Shown here: positions 27,377-36,464 of the stretch, in pieces | Numbering within the stretch: the stretch's first letter is position 1 | Layout: every line of letters starts with the position of its first letter | NCBI RefSeq assembly: GCF_025465935.1 | Contig: NZ_JANLNV010000040.1 | Coordinates: 57,848 to 121,847 of the forward strand | Origin: Pseudomonas sp. 7P_10.2_Bac1 | GTDB lineage: Bacteria; Pseudomonadota; Gammaproteobacteria; Pseudomonadales; Pseudomonadaceae | DNA length: 64,000 nt | Reading direction: 5' to 3' | The notes under the pieces: model-generated | What the model was told of the DNA's origin: nothing | Databases searched by the model: none | The model's input: only the letters and a program-made list of their open reading frames with translations | Translations under genes and position numbers: made by a program

Positions 27377-28579
27377 ATGACCGATGCACTGCTCGCCCCT
27401 TCACCGCCGGAACTGGCGGCACCCGCCAGCCCGGCGCATATCATCCGCAGCGATCTTGAGGCCATCGAGGTCGCCCAGCGACTTGCAGCCACCTTCAAGC
27501 TCAATGCCCAGCGCCGCGATACCGAACGCCTGTTGCCCTGGCAAGAACTGGAAGACTGCGCCTGCAGCGGCTTGCTGGCCATCCGAGTCCCCCGCGAATA
27601 CGGCGGAGCGTATGTGTCATACCTGACCCTGACTCGCGTCGTCGCTGCTATCGGCGAAGCTGATGCCTCCATCGGCCAACTGTTGCTGAGCATTATCCTG
27701 GCCAGCAGTGTGATCGAAGCCGTGGGCCGCGACGAACAGAAACAACTGTTCTTCGGCAAGATCCTTCAGGGTTATCGCTGGGGCAACGGCCATGCCGAAG
27801 GCGGCAACCTGCCCGCAGGCACTACCCGCACCACGATTACCCGAGAGGGCGATCATTACCGGGTCAACGGGGCCAAGGCCTACTCCACTGGCGCACTGTT
27901 TTCCCAACTGATTTCCATTGGTTGCGTGGATGAAGACGGTCTGTCCAAAACTGCCGTGCTGGCCCGAAACGCTCCAGGCCTGACGATCATTGATGACTGG
28001 GACGGTTTTGGTCAGCGCACCACTGCCAGCGGCACGCTACTGCTGGACAACGTGCGGGTTGAACACAGCCACGTGCTCAACTCGGAACTGGGCAAAACCA
28101 CCGCCAACACCTACGGCATACCCGATCTGTTTCACAGCGCGCTGGACCTTGGGATCGCCCGCGCGGCGTTCAGCGACACCCTCGCCTATGTCCGCGAACA
28201 CGCCCGGCCGTACTTGCGCACGGGGGTCGAGTCGGTGACCCAGGACCCGTATGTACTGGCCATCATCGGCGACCTGCACACCCGCATCCATGCGGGCGAA
28301 GCCGTCCTGGAGCGCGCCGCGCAGACTTTTGACGAGGTGACAGCCGAACACGGCCCAGGGCCTTCTGACAAAGTGTCATCGGCATTGGCCGCGGCCAAGA
28401 TCCTCACCACTGAAGCGGCGCTGCTGGCCAGCAATACCCTGTTCCAGCTTGGCGGCGCCAGTTCGACCCGCCTGGAGTACGGCTTTGATCGCCACTGGCG
28501 CAACGCCCGAACCCACACCGTCCACGACCCGGTGGCATGGAAATTCAACCTGATCGGCAAGTACCACCTGCTCGGCTGA
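27377..28579 (+). CDS. SfnB/DszC-like flavin-dependent monooxygenase, copy 1
   Basis: This 400-residue protein has the acyl-CoA dehydrogenase fold: helical N-domain (LLAIRVPREYGG), beta-domain (GNGHAEGG, WDGFGQRTTASG) and C-domain ending FDRHWRNARTHTVHDP. This tail marks the SfnB/DszC group, which couples reduced FMN and O2 to organosulfur oxidation instead of acyl-CoA dehydrogenation. AAAAGGA lies seven bases before the ATG. It follows the first binding protein and precedes the TonB receptor. No flavin reductase gene is in the window. Confidence 0.87.
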   Translation: MTDALLAPSPPELAAPASPAHIIRSDLEAIEVAQRLAATFKLNAQRRDTERLLPWQELEDCACSGLLAIRVPREYGGAYVSYLTLTRVVAAIGEADASIGQLLLSIILASSVIEAVGRDEQKQLFFGKILQGYRWGNGHAEGGNLPAGTTRTTITREGDHYRVNGAKAYSTGALFSQLISIGCVDEDGLSKTAVLARNAPGLTIIDDWDGFGQRTTASGTLLLDNVRVEHSHVLNSELGKTTANTYGIPDLFHSALDLGIARAAFSDTLAYVREHARPYLRTGVESVTQDPYVLAIIGDLHTRIHAGEAVLERAAQTFDEVTAEHGPGPSDKVSSALAAAKILTTEAALLASNTLFQLGGASSTRLEYGFDRHWRNARTHTVHDPVAWKFNLIGKYHLLG

Positions 28580-28755
28580 TCACTCCACCCATGACTGCCT
28601 ACAGGAGGTAGCCGTCACCCAGCCATTGACGCCCGATTCAAAGAGCGGCATCAGCCGTCACACTACCAACCTACTTGCCAGGCTAAAACCAGCCAGCGTC
28701 GACTCACTACTGCACACACTCAATAAAATGCAGAGGCAATACCAGGCACACTTCT

Positions 28756-31299
28756 ATGTCTTCACTTCACTCGCGTCGTCACACTCTCGGTGTCGTCATT
28801 TCCGTGGGCGCAGCAACGTTTGTCCCCATTGACACCGCCAAAGCTGAAACCGATTACGAAAAAGACAAGTTGCAAACGGTGGTTGTCACCGGCTCCCGCG
28901 TCGAAACCACGGCCCTCAAGGCACTTTCACCGGTTCAGTTGATCCAGGGCGAAACCCTGCGTGAAACCGGGGTCAGTGATCTGCGCCGAGCCCTGTCACT
29001 GGTCACTCCGGCCTATATCAACATCAACAGTAATGGCGGCGCCCTGGCTAAAAACATTGGCGGCTCGTCACTGCGTGGCCTGTCAGGCAACCAGGTACTA
29101 GTGCTGGTCAATGGCAAGCGCCGCCACGGCTCGTCAATGATCAACAACAGCGGCGGCGCCACTCTGGGTTCTTCGGCTGCCGACCTGGGCCTGATCCCGA
29201 TGTCGGCAGTCGAGCGCGTCGAAGTCCTCACCGATGGTGCAGCAGCTCAATACGGCTCGGACGCGATTGCCGGGGTGATCAACGTGATCCTCAAGTCGGC
29301 ATCGTCCGGCGGTTCGGCCGACGTGTCCTATGGCGAGTACAACCATGACGTGGCCAAGGTCGGTGGCATCGGCGATGCCGGGGCTACTTGGAGCGGCGGC
29401 CTCAACTCGGGCTTCGCCCTGGGCGATGACGGCGGCTTTCTGAACCTCAGCCTGTCGTACCTGAACACCGGCGACAGCCACACCGTCGGCCCCTGGAAAG
29501 CCCCAACCCAGCCCATCTGGCAAATCTACGCAGCGCCCAATGATCCGCGTGAAGCTACGGCCAACCGCAACGTGCCGGAAAACTACGAAGTCGTGCCGAT
29601 CCAGGAAAGCACCACCGTGGCCTACAACTTCGGCCTACCGCTGAACGACAACCTTGAGCTGTATTCCTTTGGCACGTATAGCCCTCGGCGCTCAGAGGCC
29701 AAGGGCTCATTCCGCTCGGAAACCAACGCCACGGCCAACGTTATCACCACCCCCGGTGGTTACAGTTCACGTCTGCAAACCAAAGAGGAAGACATGCAGG
29801 CCAACCTAGGACTCAAGGCCGAAAACATCCTGGGCTGGAGTTGGGACGCAGGCCTGAGTTACGGTCAGAACCGCGCCGACATCAATATCCTCAACACTAC
29901 TAACCCATCGTTCGGTGCCTTGTTGCCGCTGCAAAACCTGCATGCCGGCGACCTGAAATTTGCCGAGAGCATCGCCTCGCTCTCAGCCCGGCGCGCCTTC
30001 GATACCGGCCTTTTTGCCAGCCCGCTGAACGTCACCGTCGGCACCGAGTATCGCTACAACACCTTGTCACTGGGCAAGGGCGAATACTACTCGTACGCCG
30101 GTGGTGGCTATCGCTACCCCGACGATTACCCGGCGGTGAACCTGCGCGGCAAACTCGCCGGGGCCGGTTCGGCATTCCTCACCGGGTTCAGCCCGCAGTT
30201 CGAGTTTGACGAATCGCGGCACAACACCGCGTACTACGTCGACTTCTCGCAGCAGATCACCGAGAAATGGGACAGCGGCCTGGCGGTACGTTACGAAAAC
30301 TACTCGGACTTCGGCGAGGCCGTGGCGGGCAAGTTCTCCAACCGCTACCAGTTCAACGACGTGATCGCCGCGCGCGGTACCCTGAGCAACGGGTTTCGGG
30401 CGCCGTCACTGGCCGAGCAAAACTACCAAAGCGCTACGGTGCAACCGGTCAACGACCCAATCACCAACACCTCGTACATTTCCTATTACTACGACACCCT
30501 GCGCCCCGATGCGCCAGCAGCCAAGGCGCTGGGAGCCAAGGAGCTCAAACCGGAGAAATCCACCAATATCAGCTTCGGCCTGGTCTTTACCCCGACCGAT
30601 CGCCTTTCGGCTTCGATAGACATTTACCAGATCGATATTCGCGACCGGATCTTCCTCACAGGCGCCTTCAACGGCTTCAACAACCCCGCCGTGGCGAGGG
30701 CACTGACCGATGCGGGCCTCACCAGCCAGCAACAAGTGCGCTACTTCACCAACTTCGGCAAGACCCAGACCCGGGGTGTCGAGTTCAAGCTCGACTATGA
30801 CGCCGACTACGAACGCTTCGGCAAGGCACACTGGGGCCTGAGCTATGCGCACAACAAGACGCAAGTCAAAAGTGTGAAGGACCCTGAGGTGCTGAAAAAT
30901 GCCGGCCTGAGCCTGCTGGACCGTGAACGCATCACCCTGCTCGAAGAAGCCCTGCCGCAAAACATTGCCCGCGCGTCGCTGGACTGGCAGTTGGGCAAGT
31001 TCATGGTGCAACTGACCGAGCACTACTACTCGAAAACCCGCACCGTTAACAACGTGCTCAACCGCGCTCAGGACTCCACCACCACCGACTCGTTCATCAC
31101 CGACGCAGCCGTCAGTTACCTGGTGACCGACAACTTCAAGGCCACTCTGGGCGCCAACAACGTGTTCAACAAGCGCCCGCCGAACCAGCCCGACAGCCTG
31201 GCCTCAACCATTAACCATGAAGATCCCTACGCCAACCGCAATACGCCCTATGGCATCGGCGGCGGCTTCTATTACGCCCGCCTGAGTTACGACTGGTAA
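28756..31299 (+). CDS. TonB-dependent outer-membrane receptor, copy 1
   Basis: This 847-residue receptor has an N-terminal signal (cleavage near TAKAETD), a TonB-box/plug region (LQTVVVTGSRVE, then SLRGLSGNQVLVLVNGKRRH and DGAAAQYGSDAIAGVINVILKS) and a long beta-barrel ending in YARLSYDW with a terminal aromatic. It imports a bulky ligand with TonB energy. It lies between two solute-binding proteins and an SfnB-like enzyme. A siderophore receptor is the alternative; no iron-uptake gene is near. Confidence 0.93.
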   Translation: MSSLHSRRHTLGVVISVGAATFVPIDTAKAETDYEKDKLQTVVVTGSRVETTALKALSPVQLIQGETLRETGVSDLRRALSLVTPAYININSNGGALAKNIGGSSLRGLSGNQVLVLVNGKRRHGSSMINNSGGATLGSSAADLGLIPMSAVERVEVLTDGAAAQYGSDAIAGVINVILKSASSGGSADVSYGEYNHDVAKVGGIGDAGATWSGGLNSGFALGDDGGFLNLSLSYLNTGDSHTVGPWKAPTQPIWQIYAAPNDPREATANRNVPENYEVVPIQESTTVAYNFGLPLNDNLELYSFGTYSPRRSEAKGSFRSETNATANVITTPGGYSSRLQTKEEDMQANLGLKAENILGWSWDAGLSYGQNRADINILNTTNPSFGALLPLQNLHAGDLKFAESIASLSARRAFDTGLFASPLNVTVGTEYRYNTLSLGKGEYYSYAGGGYRYPDDYPAVNLRGKLAGAGSAFLTGFSPQFEFDESRHNTAYYVDFSQQITEKWDSGLAVRYENYSDFGEAVAGKFSNRYQFNDVIAARGTLSNGFRAPSLAEQNYQSATVQPVNDPITNTSYISYYYDTLRPDAPAAKALGAKELKPEKSTNISFGLVFTPTDRLSASIDIYQIDIRDRIFLTGAFNGFNNPAVARALTDAGLTSQQQVRYFTNFGKTQTRGVEFKLDYDADYERFGKAHWGLSYAHNKTQVKSVKDPEVLKNAGLSLLDRERITLLEEALPQNIARASLDWQLGKFMVQLTEHYYSKTRTVNNVLNRAQDSTTTDSFITDAAVSYLVTDNFKATLGANNVFNKRPPNQPDSLASTINHEDPYANRNTPYGIGGGFYYARLSYDW

Positions 31300-31312
31300 T
31301 CCTCCTGCGTAC

Positions 31313-31332
31313 GGCTCCCCGCTCGGGGAGCC
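31313..31332 (+). terminator. 8-bp hairpin between TonB receptor and second binding protein
   Basis: GGCTCCCC and GGGGAGCC enclose GCTC. It sits 20 bp before a solute-binding protein start and has no U-run, so a role in mRNA stability or partial termination is more likely than full termination. Confidence 0.6.
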
Positions 31333-31352
31333 ACACCTCAAAGGTCTTACTC

Positions 31353-32945
31353 ATGTTCAATCGACGCACCTTTCTCGGCTATTCGCTGGCCTCAACGGCG
31401 GCCATCGGCCTGCTGGGGCAGCGCTTGGGTCATGCCAATACTCCCGGCGGCACGCTGATCATCGCGCAAAACCCCGAACCCACCGTGCTGACCACCGGCC
31501 TCACCACTGCGCCCGCCACCCAGTTGATTTCCCCGAAAATCTTCGACGGGCTGCTCTACCTCAGCCCCACCAATGGCCCGCAGCCCCAGTTGGCCGAAAG
31601 CTGGGCATTCAGCCCGGACGGACTGCAAGTCACGTTCAAACTGCGCCCCGGCGTGCGCTGGCATGACGGCACACCCTTTACCTCAAAAGACGTGGCGTTT
31701 TCTGTGATGCAGGTGTGGAAAAAATACAGCTCGCGCGGGCGAGCGGCGTTTCCCAATGTCCAGAGCGTCGACACACCGGACCCACTGACCGCCGTGTGGA
31801 ACCTCTCGCAGCCCACGCCCTACCTGCTCAGCGCACTGAATGCCAGAGACTCTCAAGTGTTGCCGCAGCACCTGTATGCAGGTACCGATATTCTCAACAA
31901 CCCGGCCAACGTGGCGCCCGTAGGTACAGGGCCCTTTCGGGTCAAGGAATGGGTGCGTGGCAACTACCTGACCCTTGAACGCAACCCCACCTATTGGCAG
32001 GACGGCAAGCCGCTACTGGACCAGGTGATCTACCGTTTCATTGCCGACCCGTCGTCCGTCTCGGCCGCGCTGGAAACCGGCTCGGTGCAAGTGGCCTATG
32101 CCGACACCCTGTCCAACAGTGAAATCAAGCGCCTAAAGCAGAATCCGGCGCTGAGCATTCACGATCGCCTGAACACCTATGGCGGCACTGGGATCATGGC
32201 TTTGGAGTTCAACTTGCAACGCCCGCAATTTCAGGATGTGCGCGTACGCCAGGCATTTGCGCACGCCATCGACAAGGCATTCATCCTCAAGCACATCCTG
32301 CTGGAGCAAGGCACCACGGCCGATTCACCAATCCCGAAAAACTTCCCGCAGTTCTACAGCGCCGACGTTGCGCAATACCCCTTCGACCTCAAACGCGCAG
32401 CGGCCTTGCTGGATGAAGCCGGTTTCAAGCCGGACAAGGACGGCATTCGCCTGCGCATCAAAAACGACCCCAACCCATCCGCTGCCTATTTGCAGACCGC
32501 GAACTTCTTGCGCAGCAGCTTTGCCAAAATCGGCATAAAAATGGACATCCGCAATCAGGATTACGCGCAATTTATCGACCGCATTTACGGCCGTTACGAC
32601 TTCGACACCAACCTTTCCCCGGCTTCGACCGCGCCGGACCCGGCCATCGGGTTGCAAAGGTTTTACTGGTCCAAGAACATCCAGTCAGGGGTGGCCTACT
32701 CCAACGCTACCCATTACTCGAGCCCGCAGGTCGATGCGCTGCTGGAACAGGCACAAATTGACAACGATCCCAAACGCCGCTGGGAGCTATACCACCAGGT
32801 GCAAAAACAGGTGCTGGAAGACCTGCCCCGCATCCCGATCGTGTCCAGCGAAGACGCATTGCTGGCCCGCTCTAATGTGCACAACCTCACGGACTCCACG
32901 GGCGGCGGGTTTATCGGCAATTTGAGCCATGTCTATCTTCTGTAA
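31353..32945 (+). CDS. Tat-exported family 5 ABC solute-binding protein, copy 2
   Basis: This 530-residue protein begins NRRTFLGYS, a twin-arginine signal, with cleavage near GHANTPGG. It has the class marks LRPGVRWHDGTPFTSKDVAF, VGTGPFRVKEWVRG and VRQAFAHAIDKAFI. Overall it is close to copy 1, so the two probably bind related ligands. It is the last plus-strand gene here and converges with the cupin gene 15 bp away. Confidence 0.92.
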   Translation: MFNRRTFLGYSLASTAAIGLLGQRLGHANTPGGTLIIAQNPEPTVLTTGLTTAPATQLISPKIFDGLLYLSPTNGPQPQLAESWAFSPDGLQVTFKLRPGVRWHDGTPFTSKDVAFSVMQVWKKYSSRGRAAFPNVQSVDTPDPLTAVWNLSQPTPYLLSALNARDSQVLPQHLYAGTDILNNPANVAPVGTGPFRVKEWVRGNYLTLERNPTYWQDGKPLLDQVIYRFIADPSSVSAALETGSVQVAYADTLSNSEIKRLKQNPALSIHDRLNTYGGTGIMALEFNLQRPQFQDVRVRQAFAHAIDKAFILKHILLEQGTTADSPIPKNFPQFYSADVAQYPFDLKRAAALLDEAGFKPDKDGIRLRIKNDPNPSAAYLQTANFLRSSFAKIGIKMDIRNQDYAQFIDRIYGRYDFDTNLSPASTAPDPAIGLQRFYWSKNIQSGVAYSNATHYSSPQVDALLEQAQIDNDPKRRWELYHQVQKQVLEDLPRIPIVSSEDALLARSNVHNLTDSTGGGFIGNLSHVYLL

Positions 32946-32960
32946 CAGGCGAGCAACGGT

Positions 32961-34136
32961 TTAACGCGGCACCAGTTGGCGCAAGGCATTGGCCTTGACT
33001 AACAGCTCCAGCAACTGGCGCAGATCGCCCGGCGCGATGTGCGGCAGTTGTCGGGCGAGGGTGTGCAGGCCAAAAGCGCTTTTTCGCTGCTGCAACCAGT
33101 CGATCACTGGCAGCAGCACCGCCGGGATTTCGCTGTCGAAGGTGGTACGTGAGCGCCAGTCTTGATCCAGCGCACTGACGTGCAGATGTGCACGTTGCGG
33201 GGTTACCCCGCCAATGCTCAAACGCGAGCCCGGCACCCGTAACAGATCGCTGTTGTCGATTGGCGGTGCGCTGTTCCAACTCAAGATCGGCTGTTCTGCG
33301 CCCTGACTCAAGCGAGTCGCCAGCGTACTCAATAAAGGTTGCAACGCAGGCTCATGGGCACCCGCCGGACCATATAGGGGCAAGCGCCAACGCGGATCAG
33401 CAAGTAGCCAGGGCTGCAGCCAGCCCAGCAAGGCATCGGCCAGCACGGGCGGGCGAATGACAATACTCAGTGACAGTGAAGGGGCCTGCGCTTCAGTCCG
33501 GTGCCACGTGCCACGGGGCAGGAACAGCACCGAGCCAGGGTGCAGGTCGAAAGCCTGGAAAGTGGCTTTATCCGGGTCGGGAAACCCTTCGCGCGCCTGC
33601 TCGTAGAGGTTTTCGACCGCCACCATGTCCGGGCCAAACTGCGCGCCGTAGGGCAACGGGATATCGTGCATCGGCGCCACATGAAAGGTTTTACGACCAT
33701 GCAACTGGATCGAGATGACTTCTTCGGCATCGTAATGGCACGACACGCCGTCATCCCCCGCCGAGGCAAAGGCACTCAACCGGGCACTGCCTGCCGGCAC
33801 GCCCAACTCACGCTCCAATTCACGCAAGAACTGCGCAGCTCCGGCCAGAACCGGGGCAACGTCCTGCATGAACACCGTCAGCCCTAATTGCAGCAGGCTG
33901 GAAGCATTGGCCCGACTGTCGAAGGTCTGCGGCGAACGCAGGCCGCGACCAAATGACAAAGGGCCGCGATAAACGTCTGCCAGGCGACCCGGTTGTTGCA
34001 ACAAGGGCTGGTGAAACAGTTCGGGCAGCCGGGCCAAGGCGCCGTGCTGGAGCCGAATCGCCGAGGGCCAGGCTGCGCCCTCCTCGATCAGGCGTGGCTC
34101 ACCCAGCAACTGTTGCAGCAGAGTCGGATCAGGCAT
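32961..34136 (-). CDS. Cupin/JmjC-like putative iron oxygenase
   Basis: This 391-residue protein has a JmjC-type cupin core: an H-x-D metal motif in SCHYDAEEV (near residue 140), HGRKTFHVAP, and a distal histidine in LFLPRGTWHRTEA. Such proteins are Fe(II)/2-oxoglutarate oxygenases, often hydroxylases. The C-terminal part forms a winged-helix-like tail as in ribosomal oxygenases. The ATG overlaps the stop of the SsuD-like gene by eight bases, so it is coupled to it. Its placement suggests a role in the same sulfur pathway, though a protein hydroxylase is an alternative. Confidence 0.75.
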   Translation of the reverse strand: MPDPTLLQQLLGEPRLIEEGAAWPSAIRLQHGALARLPELFHQPLLQQPGRLADVYRGPLSFGRGLRSPQTFDSRANASSLLQLGLTVFMQDVAPVLAGAAQFLRELERELGVPAGSARLSAFASAGDDGVSCHYDAEEVISIQLHGRKTFHVAPMHDIPLPYGAQFGPDMVAVENLYEQAREGFPDPDKATFQAFDLHPGSVLFLPRGTWHRTEAQAPSLSLSIVIRPPVLADALLGWLQPWLLADPRWRLPLYGPAGAHEPALQPLLSTLATRLSQGAEQPILSWNSAPPIDNSDLLRVPGSRLSIGGVTPQRAHLHVSALDQDWRSRTTFDSEIPAVLLPVIDWLQQRKSAFGLHTLARQLPHIAPGDLRQLLELLVKANALRQLVPR

Positions 34137-35190
34137 TTCGGGCCACGGCAGCACGGACCAGAGGGATCACATCCCGGCCAAAGGTCAGAGTGTCCGGCAC
34201 CGGATCAAAACCGCGGATCAGGAACTTATCAATGCCCAGTTTGTGGTACTCCAGCAGCGCGCCAGCCACTTGTTGCGGGGTGCCAACCAATGCGGTGGAG
34301 TTGCCATGCGCGCCAGTCACGGCGGCGAATTCGGTCCATAAGCGCTGGTCCAGCACCGCGCCTTGAGCGGCGGCCTCACGCAAGCGCTGCGAGCCGACGT
34401 TCTGGTTCAAGGCCGGAGCAGCCGGGTACTTGGCCTTGGCCGCCGCCAGCAATTCACGGCTACGCGCCCAAGCGGCCTCTTCGGTGTCGGCCACCAAAGG
34501 GCGGAACGCCAGGAGGAATTTGATTTGCTCTTCTCGCCCGTACTTCGCGGCGGCCTTGCGTACATTGGCGATGGTTTCGGCGGTTTGCGCCAGGGACTCG
34601 CCCCATAGCGCATAGACTTCTGCATGCTGGCCCGCGACCTCGAAAGCGGCGGTCGAGGAGCCGCCAAAGAAGATCGGCACACCGCCGGTTTGCCACGGTT
34701 TGACCGTGGAGAACGCTCCTTTGAAACGGTAGTAATCGCCCAGATGATCGAACGGCTTGTCGCTGTGCCAGACCTTTTTCACCACGCTCAGGTATTCGGC
34801 AGTGCGGGCGTAACGTTCGTCATGGGCCAGGAAGTCGCCGTCGCGCTGCTGGTCTTCATCGGTACCGCCGCTGATCACGTGCACTGCCAGACGACCGTCA
34901 CTGAACTGGTCGAGGGTTGCCAGCTGTCGGGCGGCCACGGTTGGCGCCACGAAGCCTGGCCGGTGCGCTAGCATCACGCCCAGGCGCTCGGTGTTGTTGA
35001 GCACGTAGGCGGCGATCTGGCTGTTGTCCGGCCAGGTGGCGAAACTGCCGATCAGCAGACGATCAAAGCCGTTGGCTTCGGCGGTGTGGGCCATGTTCTT
35101 GATGTAGGGCTTGTCGATGATCGGGCCGCTGGCGTCAATGAGTTCAGCGCCAGTACGACTGCTGGTATGGCCGATAAATTCGAGACTCAT
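34129..35190 (-). CDS. SsuD-like FMNH2-dependent monooxygenase
   Basis: This 353-residue luciferase-like protein belongs to the alkanesulfonate monooxygenase group. Marks are GFDRLLIGSFATWPDN, ARQLATLDQFSDGRLAVHVISGG, HDERYARTAEYL and LVGTPQQVAGALLEYHKLGID. Such enzymes use FMNH2 and O2 to cleave a C-S bond to an aldehyde and sulfite. AAGGA precedes the ATG. It lies between a second LLM enzyme and the cupin gene. The flavin reductase partner (SsuE type) is not in the window. The substrate is not readable. Confidence 0.9.
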   Translation of the reverse strand: MSLEFIGHTSSRTGAELIDASGPIIDKPYIKNMAHTAEANGFDRLLIGSFATWPDNSQIAAYVLNNTERLGVMLAHRPGFVAPTVAARQLATLDQFSDGRLAVHVISGGTDEDQQRDGDFLAHDERYARTAEYLSVVKKVWHSDKPFDHLGDYYRFKGAFSTVKPWQTGGVPIFFGGSSTAAFEVAGQHAEVYALWGESLAQTAETIANVRKAAAKYGREEQIKFLLAFRPLVADTEEAAWARSRELLAAAKAKYPAAPALNQNVGSQRLREAAAQGAVLDQRLWTEFAAVTGAHGNSTALVGTPQQVAGALLEYHKLGIDKFLIRGFDPVPDTLTFGRDVIPLVRAAVARNA

Positions 35191-35228
35191 GGTGTGTTCC
35201 TTATCAGGGGACTTGTTGTGGGTGTGTC

Positions 35229-36395
35229 CTAAAGTCTCAATCCTGCCGCTTTAAGCAGCGGCAAGATGCGTTCGCCAAAGTGGGCAAGGTCGACGGCGAA
35301 GTCATGGAAGTTGAGTTGCACGCCGTCAATACCGGCCGCTTTGAGGGCAACGAGTTGTTCTGTCACTTGCTCCGGGGTGCCAATAATTTCGATATTGCCG
35401 CCCAGCCCCAAACCGGTGTTACGCGTACCCTGCGCCCGGCCGCGCCAGGCATGGGCGTCGCTGGCGTAGGCGCTGGGACTGCCGAATGATCCAGGCACCT
35501 TGTTGCCGACGATGGCTTGCAGGTAGTCGCGGGTTTGCTGTTCGGTGTCGCGGCTGACAATGATGGGGTTGATGATGGTAAGGACCTCGCGGCCAAACTG
35601 ACGCGCACGGGCCTTGATCTTCTCGACATGGGCCGGGATGTCTTCAAGGGTTTCACGGATGCCCGCGCCCGATGAGTTGGTGATAAACACCAAGTCGGAG
35701 TGGCTAGCCGCAAAGTCGATGCCCGCTTGCGAACCTGTGGCCGTCACCAGGACCGGGCGACCGTAAGCCGGTTTCGGGGTGACGAAACCGTCCTTGATTT
35801 TCCAGCCGTGACGGCCTTCGTAGGTAAAGTTTTCGTTGCTGCTCCACAGAGTGTTGAGCACGTCAAACAATTCACCTGCCAATTGGTAGCGCTCATCGTG
35901 TTCGATTTGCGGGCGGCCAAACATTTCATGCTCGATCGGTCGGTGGCCGGTAACAATATTGATGCCCCAACGGCCCTTGGCGATATGGTCAAGAGTGGCA
36001 CCGTATTTGGCGATGTGCAGCGGGTGCAACGGGCCGTACAGCACATGAATGGTCGAGACCAGCAAAATGCTGTGAGTAATCGCGGCCATGGCGCCAAGGG
36101 CGATAAAGGAGTCCAGCGAGGCTTCGCCGTCATAGCCGCCTTTGGGCAACCACTGGGTGCGGCTGAAGGCCAGCTCGAAGCCCAGCGCTTCGGCTTGCTG
36201 GACGATTTTCGCGTTGTAATCGAACGTCCAGGTGTTTGACGTCGGGTGATTGCTGACGCGGATGTCCTGCATGTTAAGGAACACCCCCAGCAGCAACGGC
36301 TGCTTGAGCGCCTTGCTCAGCGGGCTGTCGGGAAAATCATGCGGTGCCGGGAAGGCATCGCGCTCAAAGGTTTGATTGACGTGGGATTGAGCCAT
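35229..36395 (-). CDS. Group C flavin monooxygenase related to RutA/SfnG
   Basis: This 388-residue luciferase-like enzyme has NTWTFDYNAKIVQQAEALGFELAFSR, LDHIAKGRWGINIVTGH, EHDERYQLAGEL and the C-terminal GVQLNFHDFAVDLAHFGERILPLL. The last segment resembles RutA-type oxygenases, which form a flavin-N5-peroxide and perform unusual cleavages, including dimethylsulfone oxidation (SfnG). AAGGAT precedes the ATG. With the SsuD-like gene 38 bp downstream it may catalyse consecutive oxidation steps. Confidence 0.87.
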   Translation of the reverse strand: MAQSHVNQTFERDAFPAPHDFPDSPLSKALKQPLLLGVFLNMQDIRVSNHPTSNTWTFDYNAKIVQQAEALGFELAFSRTQWLPKGGYDGEASLDSFIALGAMAAITHSILLVSTIHVLYGPLHPLHIAKYGATLDHIAKGRWGINIVTGHRPIEHEMFGRPQIEHDERYQLAGELFDVLNTLWSSNENFTYEGRHGWKIKDGFVTPKPAYGRPVLVTATGSQAGIDFAASHSDLVFITNSSGAGIRETLEDIPAHVEKIKARARQFGREVLTIINPIIVSRDTEQQTRDYLQAIVGNKVPGSFGSPSAYASDAHAWRGRAQGTRNTGLGLGGNIEIIGTPEQVTEQLVALKAAGIDGVQLNFHDFAVDLAHFGERILPLLKAAGLRL

Positions 36396-36464
36396 TTCGA
36401 TATCCTTCTCCAGGCGAAGTCAAGGCAGGCGCGCAGCGACGGGAAAGCCGGCGCGCCCAGGCGA

